Source of the DNA: Ectocarpus siliculosus | Taxonomy: Eukaryota > Sar > Phaeophyceae > Ectocarpales > Ectocarpaceae | Direction of reading: 5' to 3' | DNA length: 37,249 nucleotides | NCBI GenBank assembly: GCA_000310025.1 | Contig: FN649731.1 | Coordinates: 2,178,807 to 2,216,055 of the forward strand | In this document: positions 1-13,800 of the stretch, piece by piece | How the letters are laid out: each line of letters opens with the position of its first letter | Numbering within the stretch: position 1 is the stretch's first letter | The notes under the pieces: model-generated | Told to the model about the DNA's origin: nothing | The model's input: only the letters and a program-made list of their open reading frames with translations | Databases searched by the model: none | Position numbers and translations under genes: made by a program

Positions 1-468
1 GGAGTGGGGGGGGGGGGGGGGGGTTGTACTCATAGCCGTGCATGCCGTAGTCGTTAGACCATTGACCTCGCATCCCTACACAGCCGGGACAGAGCACGCC
101 GGGTTTTCACCGGACCAGGCTCTCACATCACCAAGCGCGAAGCGCCGTGAGGTATTCGGCGAGTCGCATTAAGGGTGCGCTGCATCCTGCTAAGGGTGAT
201 CGGCATCTTGTGCTCACTTCCTTGCGTACGGATGACAGCTGCGTATGATTTAATTTACTTTCTGGTGCTTTCACTTCCAGAGACAGTTGTAAGCGCTGTG
301 TAACTGCCTCGAGGGTAACCAATTTAACACAACGTGGTGCGATCATCCCCTTTGCGTGGAGTGAGGGTTCTCGACCCCGCACAACAGAATCTACTCGACC
401 ACCATCCATGGTTACCGCAAAAAAAAAAAAAAACGGTAACCTGGTTGCCGAGCTCACGAAGAGATCGG

Positions 469-588
469 CTTGTTTTACAACATCGCTGCCAAGCGACGAA
501 AACCCAACCCCGATGGCAAAAACCCAGGGCGGCGGCTTGTTTTACAACGTCATTGCCAAGCGACGAAAATCTAACCCCAATGGCAAAC
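469..588. repeat. Tandem duplication, period 67 bp
   Basis: Two units start with cttgttttacaac at 469 and 536. They share the core gccaagcgacgaaaa and a closing aatggcaaa/gatggcaaa, differing at several bases. Confidence 0.85.
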
Positions 589-1118
589 ACCGGGGGGATT
601 GGACGGGGACGGGGACGACATTTTCAAGACCGGCTGGAACGGAAATATCCTCGGGCCTAACGGGGCGCGTTGTAGCTGCTGCTACTGCTGCTGCTACTGC
701 TGTACATGTAGCTGTCATAGGAGGCGACGACCCACGCGGTGTCAATTGAATAGTCGGGCTGGGTGGGCACTTCGAGCAGAAAACGACGACGACTACAAGC
801 AAAGAGCACGCCTCCTTACCGCCCACCCCTTCCCGGATCGAAGGAAGGTGCTTTACCACGGATCTAAACGCGCACACATTGGCCTACCCGGAAAGAATGC
901 TTGCCGGGAACTCAATGGCATCGACTGGATGGGGCTCGAAGGAAAACATACTCGGCAGCCTAGTTTGTAAACACAGGTGGCACCGCTCCGTCTTTTCGAG
1001 CGTCGAGTTGGTTGTAGTGCCGTATGCACAACGCGCGCGAGACAAGCAAAAGCTATCGCGCGTGGCAAAAACAGTTAGGCTGGTGGCAAACACCACGAGC
1101 CAACCGACGGGAGTGAGA

Positions 1119-1176
1119 GGTTCTCCAGCGGAGACATGAGGCCCCAAGGTTCTCCAGCGGGGACATGAGGCCCCAA
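1119..1176. repeat. Tandem duplication of a 29-bp unit
   Basis: Two adjacent units, 1119-1147 and 1148-1176, start ggttctccagcgg and differ at one base. Confidence 0.92.
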
Positions 1177-1632
1177 GGAACTAACTGCTGAGTGCAACGA
1201 GAGGTTGCTTTATCTTCATTGGTGTAGGTGATGCCAAACATTGAAACACCGATGTTGGCATCGTCGTCATCGTCGTCTATTCAAGTCTTGGGGGCACAAA
1301 AGCACCTCTATACCGTAGATTGCATAAGATATCACACACCCTGGCCCGATTTCCAAAGCTCGAATACTCGGGCAGGAAAAGCAGTGACGGAGGCGAAAAT
1401 GGCGAGAGGCGTTGGACCCGTCTGATCGAGAGCTTTTCTGACAACGTATCCTTTGTAATCAGCGCCCTCTTCGTCGTGGAGTAATTAAGCTTTGAAAATC
1501 GTTCCAGGGGGCGTGGTATCTTTTGCAACCTACGGTGCCCTACTCATGCCGCTCAAAGCAAAAACAGAGTCTGACTGGCTTGTGCCGCTTTCAATCTACA
1601 CTGACACACAGACCCGCCGGGTAAGGGCTCAC

Positions 1633-1870
1633 ATCGTCCGAGGAGTCGCAGATAGAAACGGCCGCGTCCTTCGCCGCCTCTCCGCCGGCCGCCGTTCCCC
1701 CTTCGTCCTCAAACGAGTCTTCCTCTTCCTCCTCCTCTTCCTCCTCCTCCTCCTCCATGGCCCTGGCTAGCTTGCCCGCTTCCTCCTCCTCGTACACAAG
1801 GGGGTGCGTCCACAGCAACTGCAGGGGCATGATCAATCTCAGCAGCATTCCCCGCTTCGGTCCGTTCAAT
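1633..1870 (-). CDS. ATRX: ATRX exon w: linker between helicase lobes, acidic
   Basis: It encodes [20 protein letters not shown], then [18 protein letters not shown], a run of about 12 Glu (TCC repeat at 1725-1757), and ..[10 protein letters not shown]. The WTHP motif followed by an acidic stretch is the ATRX linker before helicase lobe 2. The acceptor is gcaagcag|A and the donor GACGAT|GTGAGC (phase 0). It is the last exon I can support; lobe 2 is not found between here and the left edge. Confidence 0.85.
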
Positions 1871-4800
1871 CTGCTTGCCGCCAGCCAAAACACGCGAGTG
1901 TCCAAGGGGACCGACAGACAGACGAAACAGAAGGGGGGGGGGGGTCTCTCGTGGGTCTGGAGCGGTTGAAGTCCATCTGACACGCGAAGCCAAACCAGCA
2001 GACAAGCGTTTGTGGTTCCCCTCCCTCGGTTTTCGAGACAATTATCATCCTCACGAAAATAAAAGAAACCACGCCTGTGTTCAATGAATGGCCTCCGTCC
2101 AGATTCATTGTGGCCTTTATTTGCTTGTACTCGCTTGCCCCCCCGTCAACACCCAGTCGGATTTTTTTGCAGCACGGCAACACAAGCCATCCTCCAACCT
2201 GCACAGCATGAACGAAAGTGAGTGCTGGCTCTCATGTGTATTGCTTTCGTTACACATACTTGTTTATACACACTGCTGCTGTTGCTGTTGCTGCTGCTGC
2301 TGGTACTGCTGCTGCTGCTGCTGTTGTTGCCTACCAGCCGTCTGCCTGCGCAATATACCTCGCCTCCCTGAAGATCTTCCTAGTGAGCCTCTGCTGCTCG
2401 TCGGAGAGGTTGACGTTGAGGACGATCTCTTCCTTCACCACGTCCTTGGGCAGGGCCTTGGCCATCACGGTCACGTCCTTCCGCTGGACGAAGCCCATGA
2501 GGGTCTGGTGGAGAACGTGCGACCGGCCGTGGCTCCTCTGCCGAAGAGGAACGAAAAAATAAAACAGACAAGAGGGAGAAAATGTGAGAGGGCTACCAGG
2601 GACCAAACGTAGGCATGTGCTGTACGTGTCTGTGCTGCTACGCCACCGACGTGTGCTACACAGTAATCCACCCCACGGCAACCGACAACAAACAGCCTGT
2701 CTCGAAAAAACAAAAACCGCACCAAGAATCCAACGAAATCGAACCCCCCACGGTAGGAGGACAACATGCCTTCACGAACAATTCAAAACTCAAACACGAC
2801 AGAACACGCACAGCCGAAGCGACTGGTCCTGTTTCACACCAACGGCCCAACCCCGGAGCACGTCTTTGCGATACTTGTACAAGAGCCTTCCAGTTGAATG
2901 TGACGCCCGATTACAGTGCGATACAGCCCACGCAGGAACCTGCGAGCCTGCGGCCTGCTCTCTGAACGATCCTCTCGATCTCTCTCTCGCAGCAAGTACG
3001 TGATGGCACATAGATACACAAACACACATCCTACACACCTCCTCGAACATAATTACGCCGTGTGTGTGTGTGTGGTCCACACGCGGGACCTCGCTGCTTG
3101 CGCGCACCTTGACGTCATACGGCGAGCTGTCGACGAGCATGCCGTTAACGATGGGGGCCTCGAAGTAGTTCTTGAACCTCTCCAGGGTCCCCAGCATCCC
3201 TTTGCGGACGAAGTCGACCATCGTGTAGTACTCCACCAGGTTGTTCTGGAGCGGGGAGCCCGTCAGTGCTACTCGTCTTCTGGTCCTAATCTTCTTAATC
3301 GCTTGGGTGACCTGCACAGAAGAAAAAACAAAGGGAACAACACAGCGAGGAACGGTAAGTAGATTCGGAGAGTGACAACATGGAGGTGACAAGAAAAAAC
3401 ACACACACTGAAAAACAGCCCAGTTCAAAGCACAATTTTGACGAGTGCCACAGACAATGGTTCGGTCCGGGGGTAAAATCAGGGACACAGGGCAAGCCCG
3501 AGATTCCCGTCAGAAGTTGGGGGGCCACCGATGCGAGGCACCAACCGCCCTTGCAGCAAAGATAGGTAGCCGTGCGAGTTTGAACGAGGTGTCAGCTACC
3601 GCGCTCCATACTGTGTGGCACTAACTACGGCATACCAGCACCCTAGCACAACCGATCGCACCCACATCACGACTGAGCCCGCCCCCCCCTCCTATTCTAT
3701 CCCATCCCACCAACAGCACGGCATTACCACATACCAAACACCTGCTCCTCTCTTCCACGTTCCCATTCACAACGGAATACGCAATACCATACCTATATCA
3801 GCACACCGTACATACAGCCGTGTCCCGCTCTAAGGACACCACGTTGAAAGAGAAGCGTGGCGCCCCGCAGAATGAACAACACGGGGGTACAATCTATTTA
3901 GGACACCTTCGTTTCTTGAAAAAGAATACAACAATGAGTGTTGTGTGCTTTCTCCGAAAGCGGGGGTAGGACTGCACCACCAACCCCGTTGGGGGGGACG
4001 ACTGCACTACAGTAAATAGTGGGCCCTCCATAGTGCAGGTGTTTTCGGCTTGCACACGCTGAAATACGAAGTCGTTGTTCTGTACTTTGAATAGTGCCGC
4101 TGTCCGGCTTAAGTGCCGCTGTCCGGCTTGGCCGGCCCACTACTGCACCAACCCCGTTATCAGCCGTCGGCACCCGGCGTACCTGCGCGCCCTCGTTCTT
4201 GAGCAGGTGTGCCTCGTCCGCCACGACCACGTCGGGCCCCGGGTCCAGGAGAAACGCCCGCGACCGCTCCACGCGCTCGCTCTTGGCGCCGTTCCTCGTC
4301 ATGTTGAGGAAGATGGAGTAGGACATGACCAGGATGCCTCCGCGTTCGTGCCACTGCTCCATCTTCCTCAGCCGGTCGGCCACGAGGTCGGTGCTGCGTG
4401 GGGGTTGGGGAAGTACAGAGAGGGGGGGGGGGTGGACGTGTCATCATCATAATACGGCGAGGGGGGCGGGGGGGCGGGCGTGAATACTGAGTCTCAGTCG
4501 ATGGATTTGTAGAGGTATAGGTAGCGTAGACTCTTGCACCCGTCAGCATTCTATCTGGGGGAGGTGCACGTCCAATTCTCACCGGCCGCGGGTGCTACTT
4601 TTGCTAAACGCAGCCTGCGCACGAGGTGAACGCATGGCGGCATAATGTAGCCCTCCGCCACGCTTCTCGTATTCGGCTGCACTCTGTTATCGGCTCACAC
4701 CACTCAATGAGAGGTATCGGCGCTAGCATGATTCGCTGTGTCACCACGGGGCCCAGAAATGAGGTCTAGATACACCAATGTGGGAATGGGGGGGGGGGGG

Positions 4801-7800
4801 GGTTCAGATGAAACAACGAAACACATACATGCGCAAACAAAATCTACACCGTCGTGGAGCCAACTCAACGACATGGAATGAAGCGATCGCTGGAGTTCAC
4901 ATCTGGGAAAACCCTCAAGACGAGGGAAACGGCCCCAAAAGGTAAGCTACAGCACTGTGCCAGAGAAAGCGAAAAGTGGTGCCGCGCCGAGAAAATATGT
5001 CCGCAGCATTCTGAAGGGTCAATATTTTGTGAAGGGAAATTCTCGTCGGTTGAAAAGTGCCTGGTTTATTGCTGGCAGCGAAACCCTCGATCCCTCTCCC
5101 CTCTCACCTGTCAACGACGAGGACTTTGCCTTCAAAGTGGTAGTCGGGTAGCCACTGCAGACCCAACACAGCAGCAACACGGCAACACGGCAAAAAACAC
5201 ACACAAACGAGAAGAGGAGGACCGAGCGAAACGACACGTCAAAAAACGCTTCCAAGAACGAGAAAAACTCGAAAGACAAAAAAAAAAATGCGACAAGTCC
5301 ATGCTGCTGCTGGTATTCACGGCTGCCGCCGCCGACTCTAGTGACGCGATATCTGAAGTCTTCTACCTCCTTCTACTACATACGTGTGCGTGCTCTGACC
5401 TTCTTGAGCTCCTCCTCCCAGTTCCGCAGAACGTTCTTCGGCACCAACACCAGGCACGTCCGCAAGAACGACCTCTTCCGCGACTTTTTCGACGACGACG
5501 ACGACGACCACCTGCCCGCGGCAGGGTCCTTCGCCTTGGGGCTTGAAGCTTCGGAGGATCCATATCTACCACCAGACCCAGACCCAGACCCAGATCCAGA
5601 TCCAGATCCAGATCCAGATCCAGATTCAGATCCAGATTCAGATCCAGATTCTTCACACGGTGCGTCCTCCACGGCCGCCTCCTGCACTATGGCATTGGTC
5701 AGTAGCACGTGCATCATGGTAATAGCCTGCGCTCCGAGAAAAGGGGGCCGGTAGGGGCGGGGTGGGGGGTACTCGTTACCATGCGCGTGCATGTGCATGC
5801 TGGCGCAACAGCAGTGTGCGATGGTGCGTTCCCCATAAACTAACTGCTTACTTCGTGTCATCGCACGACCCACTTCAAACGTTTGCCTCCCACGCCACCA
5901 AAATCACCTTCGACCCGTCTCGACGACACACACGTACCTGCAGCGTCTTGCCTAGGCCCATGCAATGCGCCAGGATGCAGCCGTTCCCTTTCGCCCCTTC
6001 GCCGCCCTCCTTCAACTGGTTGATGTTCACTACCAGGTTATCGTACATGAATTGCACGCCCTCCACCTGGAGCGAGCAGCAGAGAGAAGCAACAAACGTC
6101 AACGTCTTGCCCCAAGACTCGCGTCAACAGACAAAATACAACCAACGACGCCAACAACACCAATCAGCCAAGGCCGCAGAGGCGACAACAAATCGGCCCA
6201 TATAGCGCATGCCCAACAGTAAATAAACAAAGCCCCGTGGGCTCGGTGCTTACTAGTATACAGGAGAGAGGGGTCTCCGAGACAAAACTGCTCTTGAATG
6301 CGTAGCACAGAAGCACAACCAAAAGTTTAACGCCCGTAACACTGATACTGGAGAGGACAGTACCGACGGCGTGCGGTGTCTAGGAAGCACGAACAAGGGA
6401 GGATTTTCGACCTCAAGCGGATATAGATGGACGGGCAAAGAGAACAATGCATGCCTCCTCATGTCCACTGTTTTTCTATCAACAGGGAACCTCATGCCGA
6501 CGTCTCACGTGGGCCCCCCGTTGACAAGGTCGATGATACGGATGCACACCTTCTAAAAACAAAACCCAACAGGGAGGGGGGGTTCCAAGGTAGGCCAGTT
6601 CCAACAAGAAGACAAACACCTATGCATAAAGCGGGGGCAAGACGCAACGTTGCACATATTCCAAAACAACCAGAACAGGGGGAGACACATTCCGAAAAAA
6701 CACAACTGGGGTAGACACCATCCAAAACAACCACAACAGGGGGAGACACGTTCCGAAAAAACAGAACTGGGGTACAAGACACAATCCAAAACAAACAGAA
6801 CAGGGGGAGTCCCAAAGTATGTAAACTTAAAAAAAAACACACACACGGATGCATACATTAGAACAGGGACAAGACGCAGCAAACCTCCGTGGATTGCACA
6901 AGCATACCAACGATACATGCACAGCTGAAAACGGCACCATGCACAAAACACAGCACAGCGGCCTCGCCCTCCCTCTCCCCCCACCTGGTGCTCCAGCAGG
7001 AACCTGCCGATGAACGGCGCTACCTCCACCCGCCTCCCCTCCCCTTCCCCATCCTCGGGCGTGAGGTCCTCCAGGACGTGCACGTGGTCCGGGTTAGGGA
7101 TTTCCTCCACGTAGTCCATCGGAGACATGGGAGACTGAACAAAGCAGGCGGGGGGGGAGGAGGGGGGCTCGGTTGGTGCTTGCCTCCTCGATTATTAAAA
7201 TAAGTCATCGCAGTTCGTTCGTGCTCCCAGTTGTCGAGATACCGCCAACATGTGATAGCTCTGAGCATTTCGGGGTACTGTTGGTGGCCTCTCCTACACA
7301 CTGTTGATCGGGAGACTGGGTATAACGAAGAGAGAGGCGCCAGTGAACAACTGGTGAGTGGGGATATGCTCTGAGCCACACGGAAAGATCGGATGCGGAT
7401 TAAGTCTGAAAAACAAACCCCATAACATCGTGTGTGTAAACAAAATAATAGCGTTAAGTCGGTGACATAAAAAAAAGCTGCAAATCGCCTCGATGATTAA
7501 ACTCCAACTTCTCAGCGTCATCGTAGCTAGAAACCCCGGCGGATTCCACACACAAACGCTTGACTCGCGAAATCACTACGCTGTGTAGTACCTGCAACAA
7601 CGCCCTTCGACCAGCGGATTTCGGCGGAGAGCGGATGCGGGCCGCGATCTTCACAAGTAGGTAGGGAACAAGGGACAGCAGGGGGGAGGGGGAGGGCAGA
7701 GTGAGAGGAAGGGGAGGATGGACGGAAGGAGAACAACATCGATTGCACTATTTAGCATTTAGCGCAACTCGGCTTATCCCGGGAAGGTCATGAACCCCTC

Positions 7801-10800
7801 CTCTCAAAACTCTTGTAGCTAGTTCCGAAGTAGATTCCACCAACGCGTACCCCACAACTTGGTACCCAAAACTTGTGTCGAACAGACTATTTGGCTTTGG
7901 GACGTTTTGGTGACACTCTAACCATTGCTTTCAAGGTTTACATGGTTGGCTTAGCCCCCCTACCGCTGTGTGCACCTAATCATTGATACTATTGTATTCT
8001 CCATCTCCGTTTTGGATCACCTAAAGAACAGCAGTATTGGACTTGTTTGGATGAGGCCTCCTGACACAAGAACTAACCTACCCACACTAAGTTCCGCATC
8101 CTCTGTAGCCGTCTATATACCGGAAGACAACACACCCCAACCCTAGCCATGCCGACCCGATCGGGTGCTGTTTCCTGCAGGGAAAGCGGCAGGGGACCTG
8201 CCTGACCATCACCCAGCTAGGTACGCCATGGCCACCAACGTTACTCCGTTGCCGGTGATCCCTTCGTACGGACAAAGCTGTGCATGCAGCTGCATATGGA
8301 AATCGAGAGGGGTGTGGGGGGCTCATTTCTCTCGATTGTTCAGGCGGACGTTGGCTGTCAGGTCCGCCAGTCCACGTCGCGGCGACAACAAGCTGCCCCG
8401 CCCAACGATCGAGATAATCGTCCACGATGTTGGCCATCAGGGTGTGGATGTTTTCGGATTTGTCATCTGGCTGCGGAGCTCGTTGCAATGAGTGCCGCAG
8501 CAAGATGAGAACTGACGACATCCACACCCTGATGGCCGACATCGCGGACGACGACCTCGATCGCTGGCCGGGGCAGCTCTTCGACGCCGCGACGTCGACT
8601 GGCGGATCTAAATAGCAGAAAAGTACCGGCAACATCGAAAAAGCCGTGGAATAACGGCATAAAACCCCTTCCCTCCTCCGCCCCCTTAATAACATAATAG
8701 CCCGGGAAATGAACACAGATGGGGATACACCCGTACACATGTTAGGTTTAGGAAGCCGTCGCACGAAGCCGCCGTTCCTGCCCTTGCCCCTGTCTTATCT
8801 GCATGTTTCTTCCAAACCCCACTCCTCTCTACCAGCGGTGTGAAAGGCGCTCCATATCGAGACGGATGGGCAAAGGCTAGATGACTTCAGGGAGGCTACA
8901 CACGAGTACCACCCCTCCCCCCTCCCCACCACCGCTCTTCCTTCGTTGTACCCCGCTTACCTTTCGCAATCGCTCCCGCTCCTTGACGCGCAGGTTCTCA
9001 ACCTTGATGAACAGCAAACAAAAACAATAAACAAAAAATAATCAAAGACAGACGACATGCAGCAGGTCAACTTCACCACCTCAGCGGCAAGAACAACGGG
9101 AAAAAAACACGGAGTCGTCACTGAAGTTGCTCGGAGATCGCTAGAGAAACAGGCAGGATGCAGCTGAAATAGAATACATTCCTGGACTGGTAGATTACTT
9201 GTATATCGTACGAAAAAAAAGCAGATAATTCATTTCTTGTGGAGTCGTATTGCACTAACAAACATTGCAGGGGAGACGGTAGTTGCCAAATACTTCCAAC
9301 TACATCGTACGAAAAAGGGAGCAGAGCCCGTTTCTTGTGGCCAGACGACGTGACCTACACAACACTCGTGCGGAGTCGACTCTCTCTAAATAACGTCAAC
9401 CCATGAGGATAGAATTTGCATGGCACGTCCCACCCGGGCCAGTACATGACCCAACATGGTTGCTCTTCCCCGGTGTACGATGCGATTCCGTCAACAAGAA
9501 CTGAGACCCCCCAAGAAACATGGGTTACCAACAACCATTGGACGGGAGACGGTAGTTGCCGAATACTTCCAAGTACGAATTGTCCGCCGTAGCCAGGACC
9601 CCGACGATCAGGTGGTAGAAGCATGATTCTTGGTACAAAGTGATTGCGTTCGTCAACAACCCCAGCCATCTTCCAGCAAAAATATCGCGGAACCGGAGAG
9701 CTTGCGGTCGACGATGGTCCGGTAGTTTGACCAACAACAGCAATAAGCGTTTAACAGCAGCATCATCAGCACTACCAGAATGAACTTGTCACCACCAAAA
9801 CAAGCAACAACGACAACGACAAGCAAAGAGCAACAGCTTCTCGTCCGGGTGTCACAGCAGTAGGTCGCGTTCTTAAAAAGAAGTATGTACCGCGACGGGG
9901 TCAACAACAATCTCGTACTGTACCTCTTGCTCCTGCTTCTTGTCGAGCGGCCGCTCGGCCCTCCGCTTGGACAAGAACACCACGTCCGCATCGTCATCGC
10001 CATCCTCATCGGCCGAAGAGATGGAAGACAAAGAAGAGGAGGAGGACGACGACGACTCATCTGTGCCCTCCTTCGGGCGTCTTCGTCGCCGCCGCTTGCC
10101 CTTTTCTCCCTTCTTGTCCCGGCGTTTGGAGCCGCCAGAAATGCTGCGGGTACCGCTGCCAGTGCCGGTGCCGCTGCCGCTATCGCCGTCACTACCGCTG
10201 TCGCTGCCGCTGTCACTATCGCTGTCGCTGTCGCCGCCGCTGCAGCTGTCGATGACACGGCGGGCTTTGCCCTTGCCTTTAGCTTTCTTGCCGGCGCGCT
10301 TGGCCGTCGAGCCTGGGTCGCCTCCGCCCACGCCGTCGCCTTTCTTCGACCCAGCTCCACCCAAATCGCTGCCGCCGCTGCCCCCGTCGACGGGCATTCC
10401 CGCTGCCCTCGCCGCGGCCGTTGCAACCTCCGCCGTGTCGTCCATGCCGAAGGGGTCACCATCCGACGACAAGCTGCCTCCGCTGCTCGGGCCGCCCTTC
10501 CTAACCTTCCGAAGCTTCTTCTTTCTTCTGGCGCCGCTCTTCTTCTTTTCTGCGGCGGTATCCGGCTGTGCCTTCGGGGATGGCCTCTTGAACCATTGCA
10601 TGTCGTCGTCGCTACTATCACTACCATCGGCATCGCCGCCGCCGTTCCGGAAGCTCTTCTTGCTCAACACGCCGCCCGTTCCTCCGCTAGTCCTTCCCCA
10701 AAAGTCTTCCAGGGACGGCGCCGGGGCGTTCCCTGTGGCTCTTCCTTTTCCCGAGGAGGGAATAGAGGAGGAGGGGGCCCCCGCTGAGCTCCCGGACGCC

Positions 10801-13800
10801 CCCGGCCCCCTCTTTCCCCCAACGCCGCCGGCAGCGGGAGAAGGGACGCTTCGACCTGCGCCCGCGCCGTTGCCGCCACCGCCGCTATCGCGCGGGGACA
10901 TCCACCCCCGTGCCGATCCGTTGCCGCCACCACCATTGCCGTCCTCTCTCGCCCCCTCCTCCTCCTCCTCCTCCTCCTCCTCCTCCTCCTCCTCCTCGTC
11001 ATCGGAGATTGTGAGGTCAACCACTGAGGGCGCTGTGGTGGAGTGGCTCCCCGTACCGCTGTTGCCTTCCACGGGACCGGCGCTACTAGAAGTGGCCCTG
11101 TCATCCGTGCCGGCCTGAACCAGCCTTCGACCACCGCTGCCGCTGCTGCCGTTGGCAAGGCCCGCCGTCGCCGTGGCCGAAGAAGAACCCCCGACGGAAT
11201 CCCTGCCGAGAACCACCGCGCACGCTTCCCGCGCCTCCTGCTCCCGTGCAGACACGGCATCTGCCGTGGCTGCAGCAGGCGGCTCGACAGTCTCTTCTTC
11301 GGGCTTGCTGCCGCCGCTGCCGCCGCCGCCGCCACCGACATCTTTGGAACCTGGACACGCGGGCGAAGGCGCTGCGGCCTTGGTTCCCGAAATGTCGGCC
11401 TCTGCCCCGTCTCCCTCTGGAGACGCTGCAGAGGGGGCCGCACGGGGGGGTTCGCTGTTGGCGTCGTCGTCTCCCCCCGCTCCCTCCCCCGACCGCCGCT
11501 CACCGCTCGTCCCTCCCTTGTCTACTACCCCCCGTCGCTCTTCGGTAACCGCCGAGTCTCGTTCGCTTAGCGTCGTTTCGCCGAAGACCTGGTGAAACTC
11601 CTCCTCGAAATAATCCTCATCATCGTCGTCGTCGTAGTCGTCGTCGTCCTCGTGGCTATCGCCGGACGAACTCTGGCCCTTGCCATCCCCTTCCCGGCCG
11701 TCCCGGGGGGGGGAAGACTTTCTACTCGTCTCCTTCACGGCCCTGCTGGCTTCGGCGGCGAGGCGATCGGGACCGCGCTCGGTCTCGGCGGTCCACACGA
11801 CGTGCTGCACCGGGTAGACGTCCTGCACCACGTACCAGGAACCCATGGCGGCCTTCAGGCAGTGCTCGCGCCCGCACACCCAGATGAAGTCCGGGCTGAC
11901 GGATCTGTCTACGCTCAGCGAGGCCGTCCCGAACCGTGCACCAGCGGGCGGCTTCCTCTTCGCTGCTGCGGCGGCGGCGGACCCGGAGGAGTGGGAGACG
12001 GCTTCCGATTGGTCAGCAGCAGGGTGCGACCCCGCCGGGTTGTCGGCCGTCGTCTTCCTGCTGGCGCCGCCGTCGCCGTCGGTCTCCCGACGACCTTCGC
12101 CATCGCTACCGCCTTCGTCCCCGGCCGCCGTACTGCCGCCGCTGCCGCTGGAGGAATCATTCGCCCGCCTCTTACGAATCTCTTCCTCGCTAGACTTACG
12201 CATGCGCTTCCACTCTCCGGGCATGGTGGACGAGCATACCCAGCAGCTTTGGCCGCGGGGTCCGCTCCTTCTTCGAAGCGTGGACCTCCGGCTGGCGCCT
12301 TCCGGCGGCACAACAACCTCCTGAAGCGAGAGACGTAGAGGACGGCGGCGGCGGCGGCGGGCGGAGGCGAAGTCGTGTGAGAGAAAGCTCGAGAGAAGGT
12401 TAACACAGCAGACACGGAACAACACTGTGGCACTAGCGTCACGGTACACGGCACGCTCTCAACACTGGCAATTGCGAAAGGCCAACCGATACATGGGCCG
12501 AGTTGGGGACGTGTGGTGTGGCCCGGCCGACAAAAAGCCACGAAACATGAGAATAATATTTCTTGCTTTTCTCGTGCGTTGTTGTGTCTTGATCGTGTCG
12601 CCCAAGTGGGAGGGTCTCCTCTGTCCAAGCAGGGGCACCAACGGGATCGAGGCGATCTAGGATATTTCGTTTAGAACCCCTTGACTCCCAACCACAACGG
12701 AAAAACGTGGGCACACGCGCACCGCACCTTTGCCGGGACGGGTGTCTCATTCTCCCGCTCGAAGAAGAGTTGCACCGCGGTATCCTTGTCCCCGCCGGCC
12801 TTCAGCAGCAGGGTCTGCAAGGCTTCCCGCCCCGCAGGTTTCACGATGTCGTCATCCACTACGCCCATCCCCATCAGCACGGTTATCAGGACCTCGGGCT
12901 CACAGCTCCCCTCGGCAGGACGCTCCAGCCTCTCCTCCGCCTCCTCCCCGGCCACGCCATCACCGCCGCTGCGGCCGTCTCCGGCATCCGCGCTGCCGGC
13001 GGTACTCGCACCGCTAGCCCCGCCGGTGTCGTCGACGCCCTCGTCGCCATCCCCTGTGGGGCTGGCCGGCGACCGTAGCTCCTCTGCCGCGAAGTCCGCG
13101 GACAGCGGCGACTGGCTCATGTACTGGCTGGGCGAGGCAGCGCCGGCGGCTTCCCAACCGGGCTGTTGTTGTTGTTCTGCGCCGTCCGCGCGGGCCGCCT
13201 CGGTGCTACCGCCATCATCAGCCGGCGTCGTGGCCGCCGCCGCCGCCGCCGGGGACAGGCTCCCGACACCCTCGTCCGTGGCGGAAGAAGGGGACGGCGG
13301 CGCCGCCGCCGCCGCCCTCCGCGGTGGCCTTGCCGGAGGCGCAAGGGGCTCGTGCTCCGGCGGCTCAAGCCCAGAGTCGTCGATGAAGTCGTTCATGTCG
13401 TCGTCGTCGTCGCCGCCGCCGCCATCGTCGCCGCCGCCGCCATCGTCGAGCTCTTCGCCACCGTTCCCGCCCACGGCCTTCCCCTTCCCCTTGCCACCGC
13501 CGCTCTCGCCCGGTTTCTCCGCCGATGCTGCAGCCCTTTCAGGAGCGACACTACCGCCGCCACCGCCAGCACCCACTTGCGGGGCCGAGGAAGACTTCGG
13601 CTTCCGGCTGCTGCCACCGCTAGCCCTCCCACCAGCCTTGGGCGCTCTTGGCCCCCGAGGCGCCCGCGGTCCCTTGGGCGCTCTCGGAGGGCGTGGCGCG
13701 CGCGGTTTTCGGGGTTTGGAGCCCTTCGAAACGGCCGTCCGGCGCTCCCTTTGGACGGCCACGGTGTCGTCGGCCTCGCTTCGCCCCTGCAGCCTCACGA

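Larger units (their letters stand above)
1..1632. other. Non-coding stretch, probably ATRX intron
   Basis: The region begins with a poly-G run (7-23). It holds a 67-bp-period duplication (469-588), a poly-A run (419-433) and a 29-bp tandem duplication (1119-1176). No helicase lobe 2 motif was found on either strand. A short minus-strand frame at about 657-758 (Ser-rich, ends in TAG) starts after a possible acceptor in the right phase, but I do not accept it as an exon. Confidence 0.5.

Noticed and set aside
657-758. Minus frame with a serine run ending in TAG, possible ATRX exon
   Set aside because: It has an in-phase acceptor, but it comes from a CTG microsatellite, has no family motif, and would end the protein before helicase lobe 2.
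6660-6812. Regular repeats considered as a CRISPR array
   Set aside because: The units are contiguous with no unique spacers, and the window is eukaryotic.
9940-11118. 392-codon plus-strand ORF rich in Pro/Ser/Leu
   Set aside because: It lies opposite ATRX exon n. Its Leu/Pro/Ser runs are the antisense of Ser/Gly/Glu/Asp codons, and the minus frame has clean splice borders.
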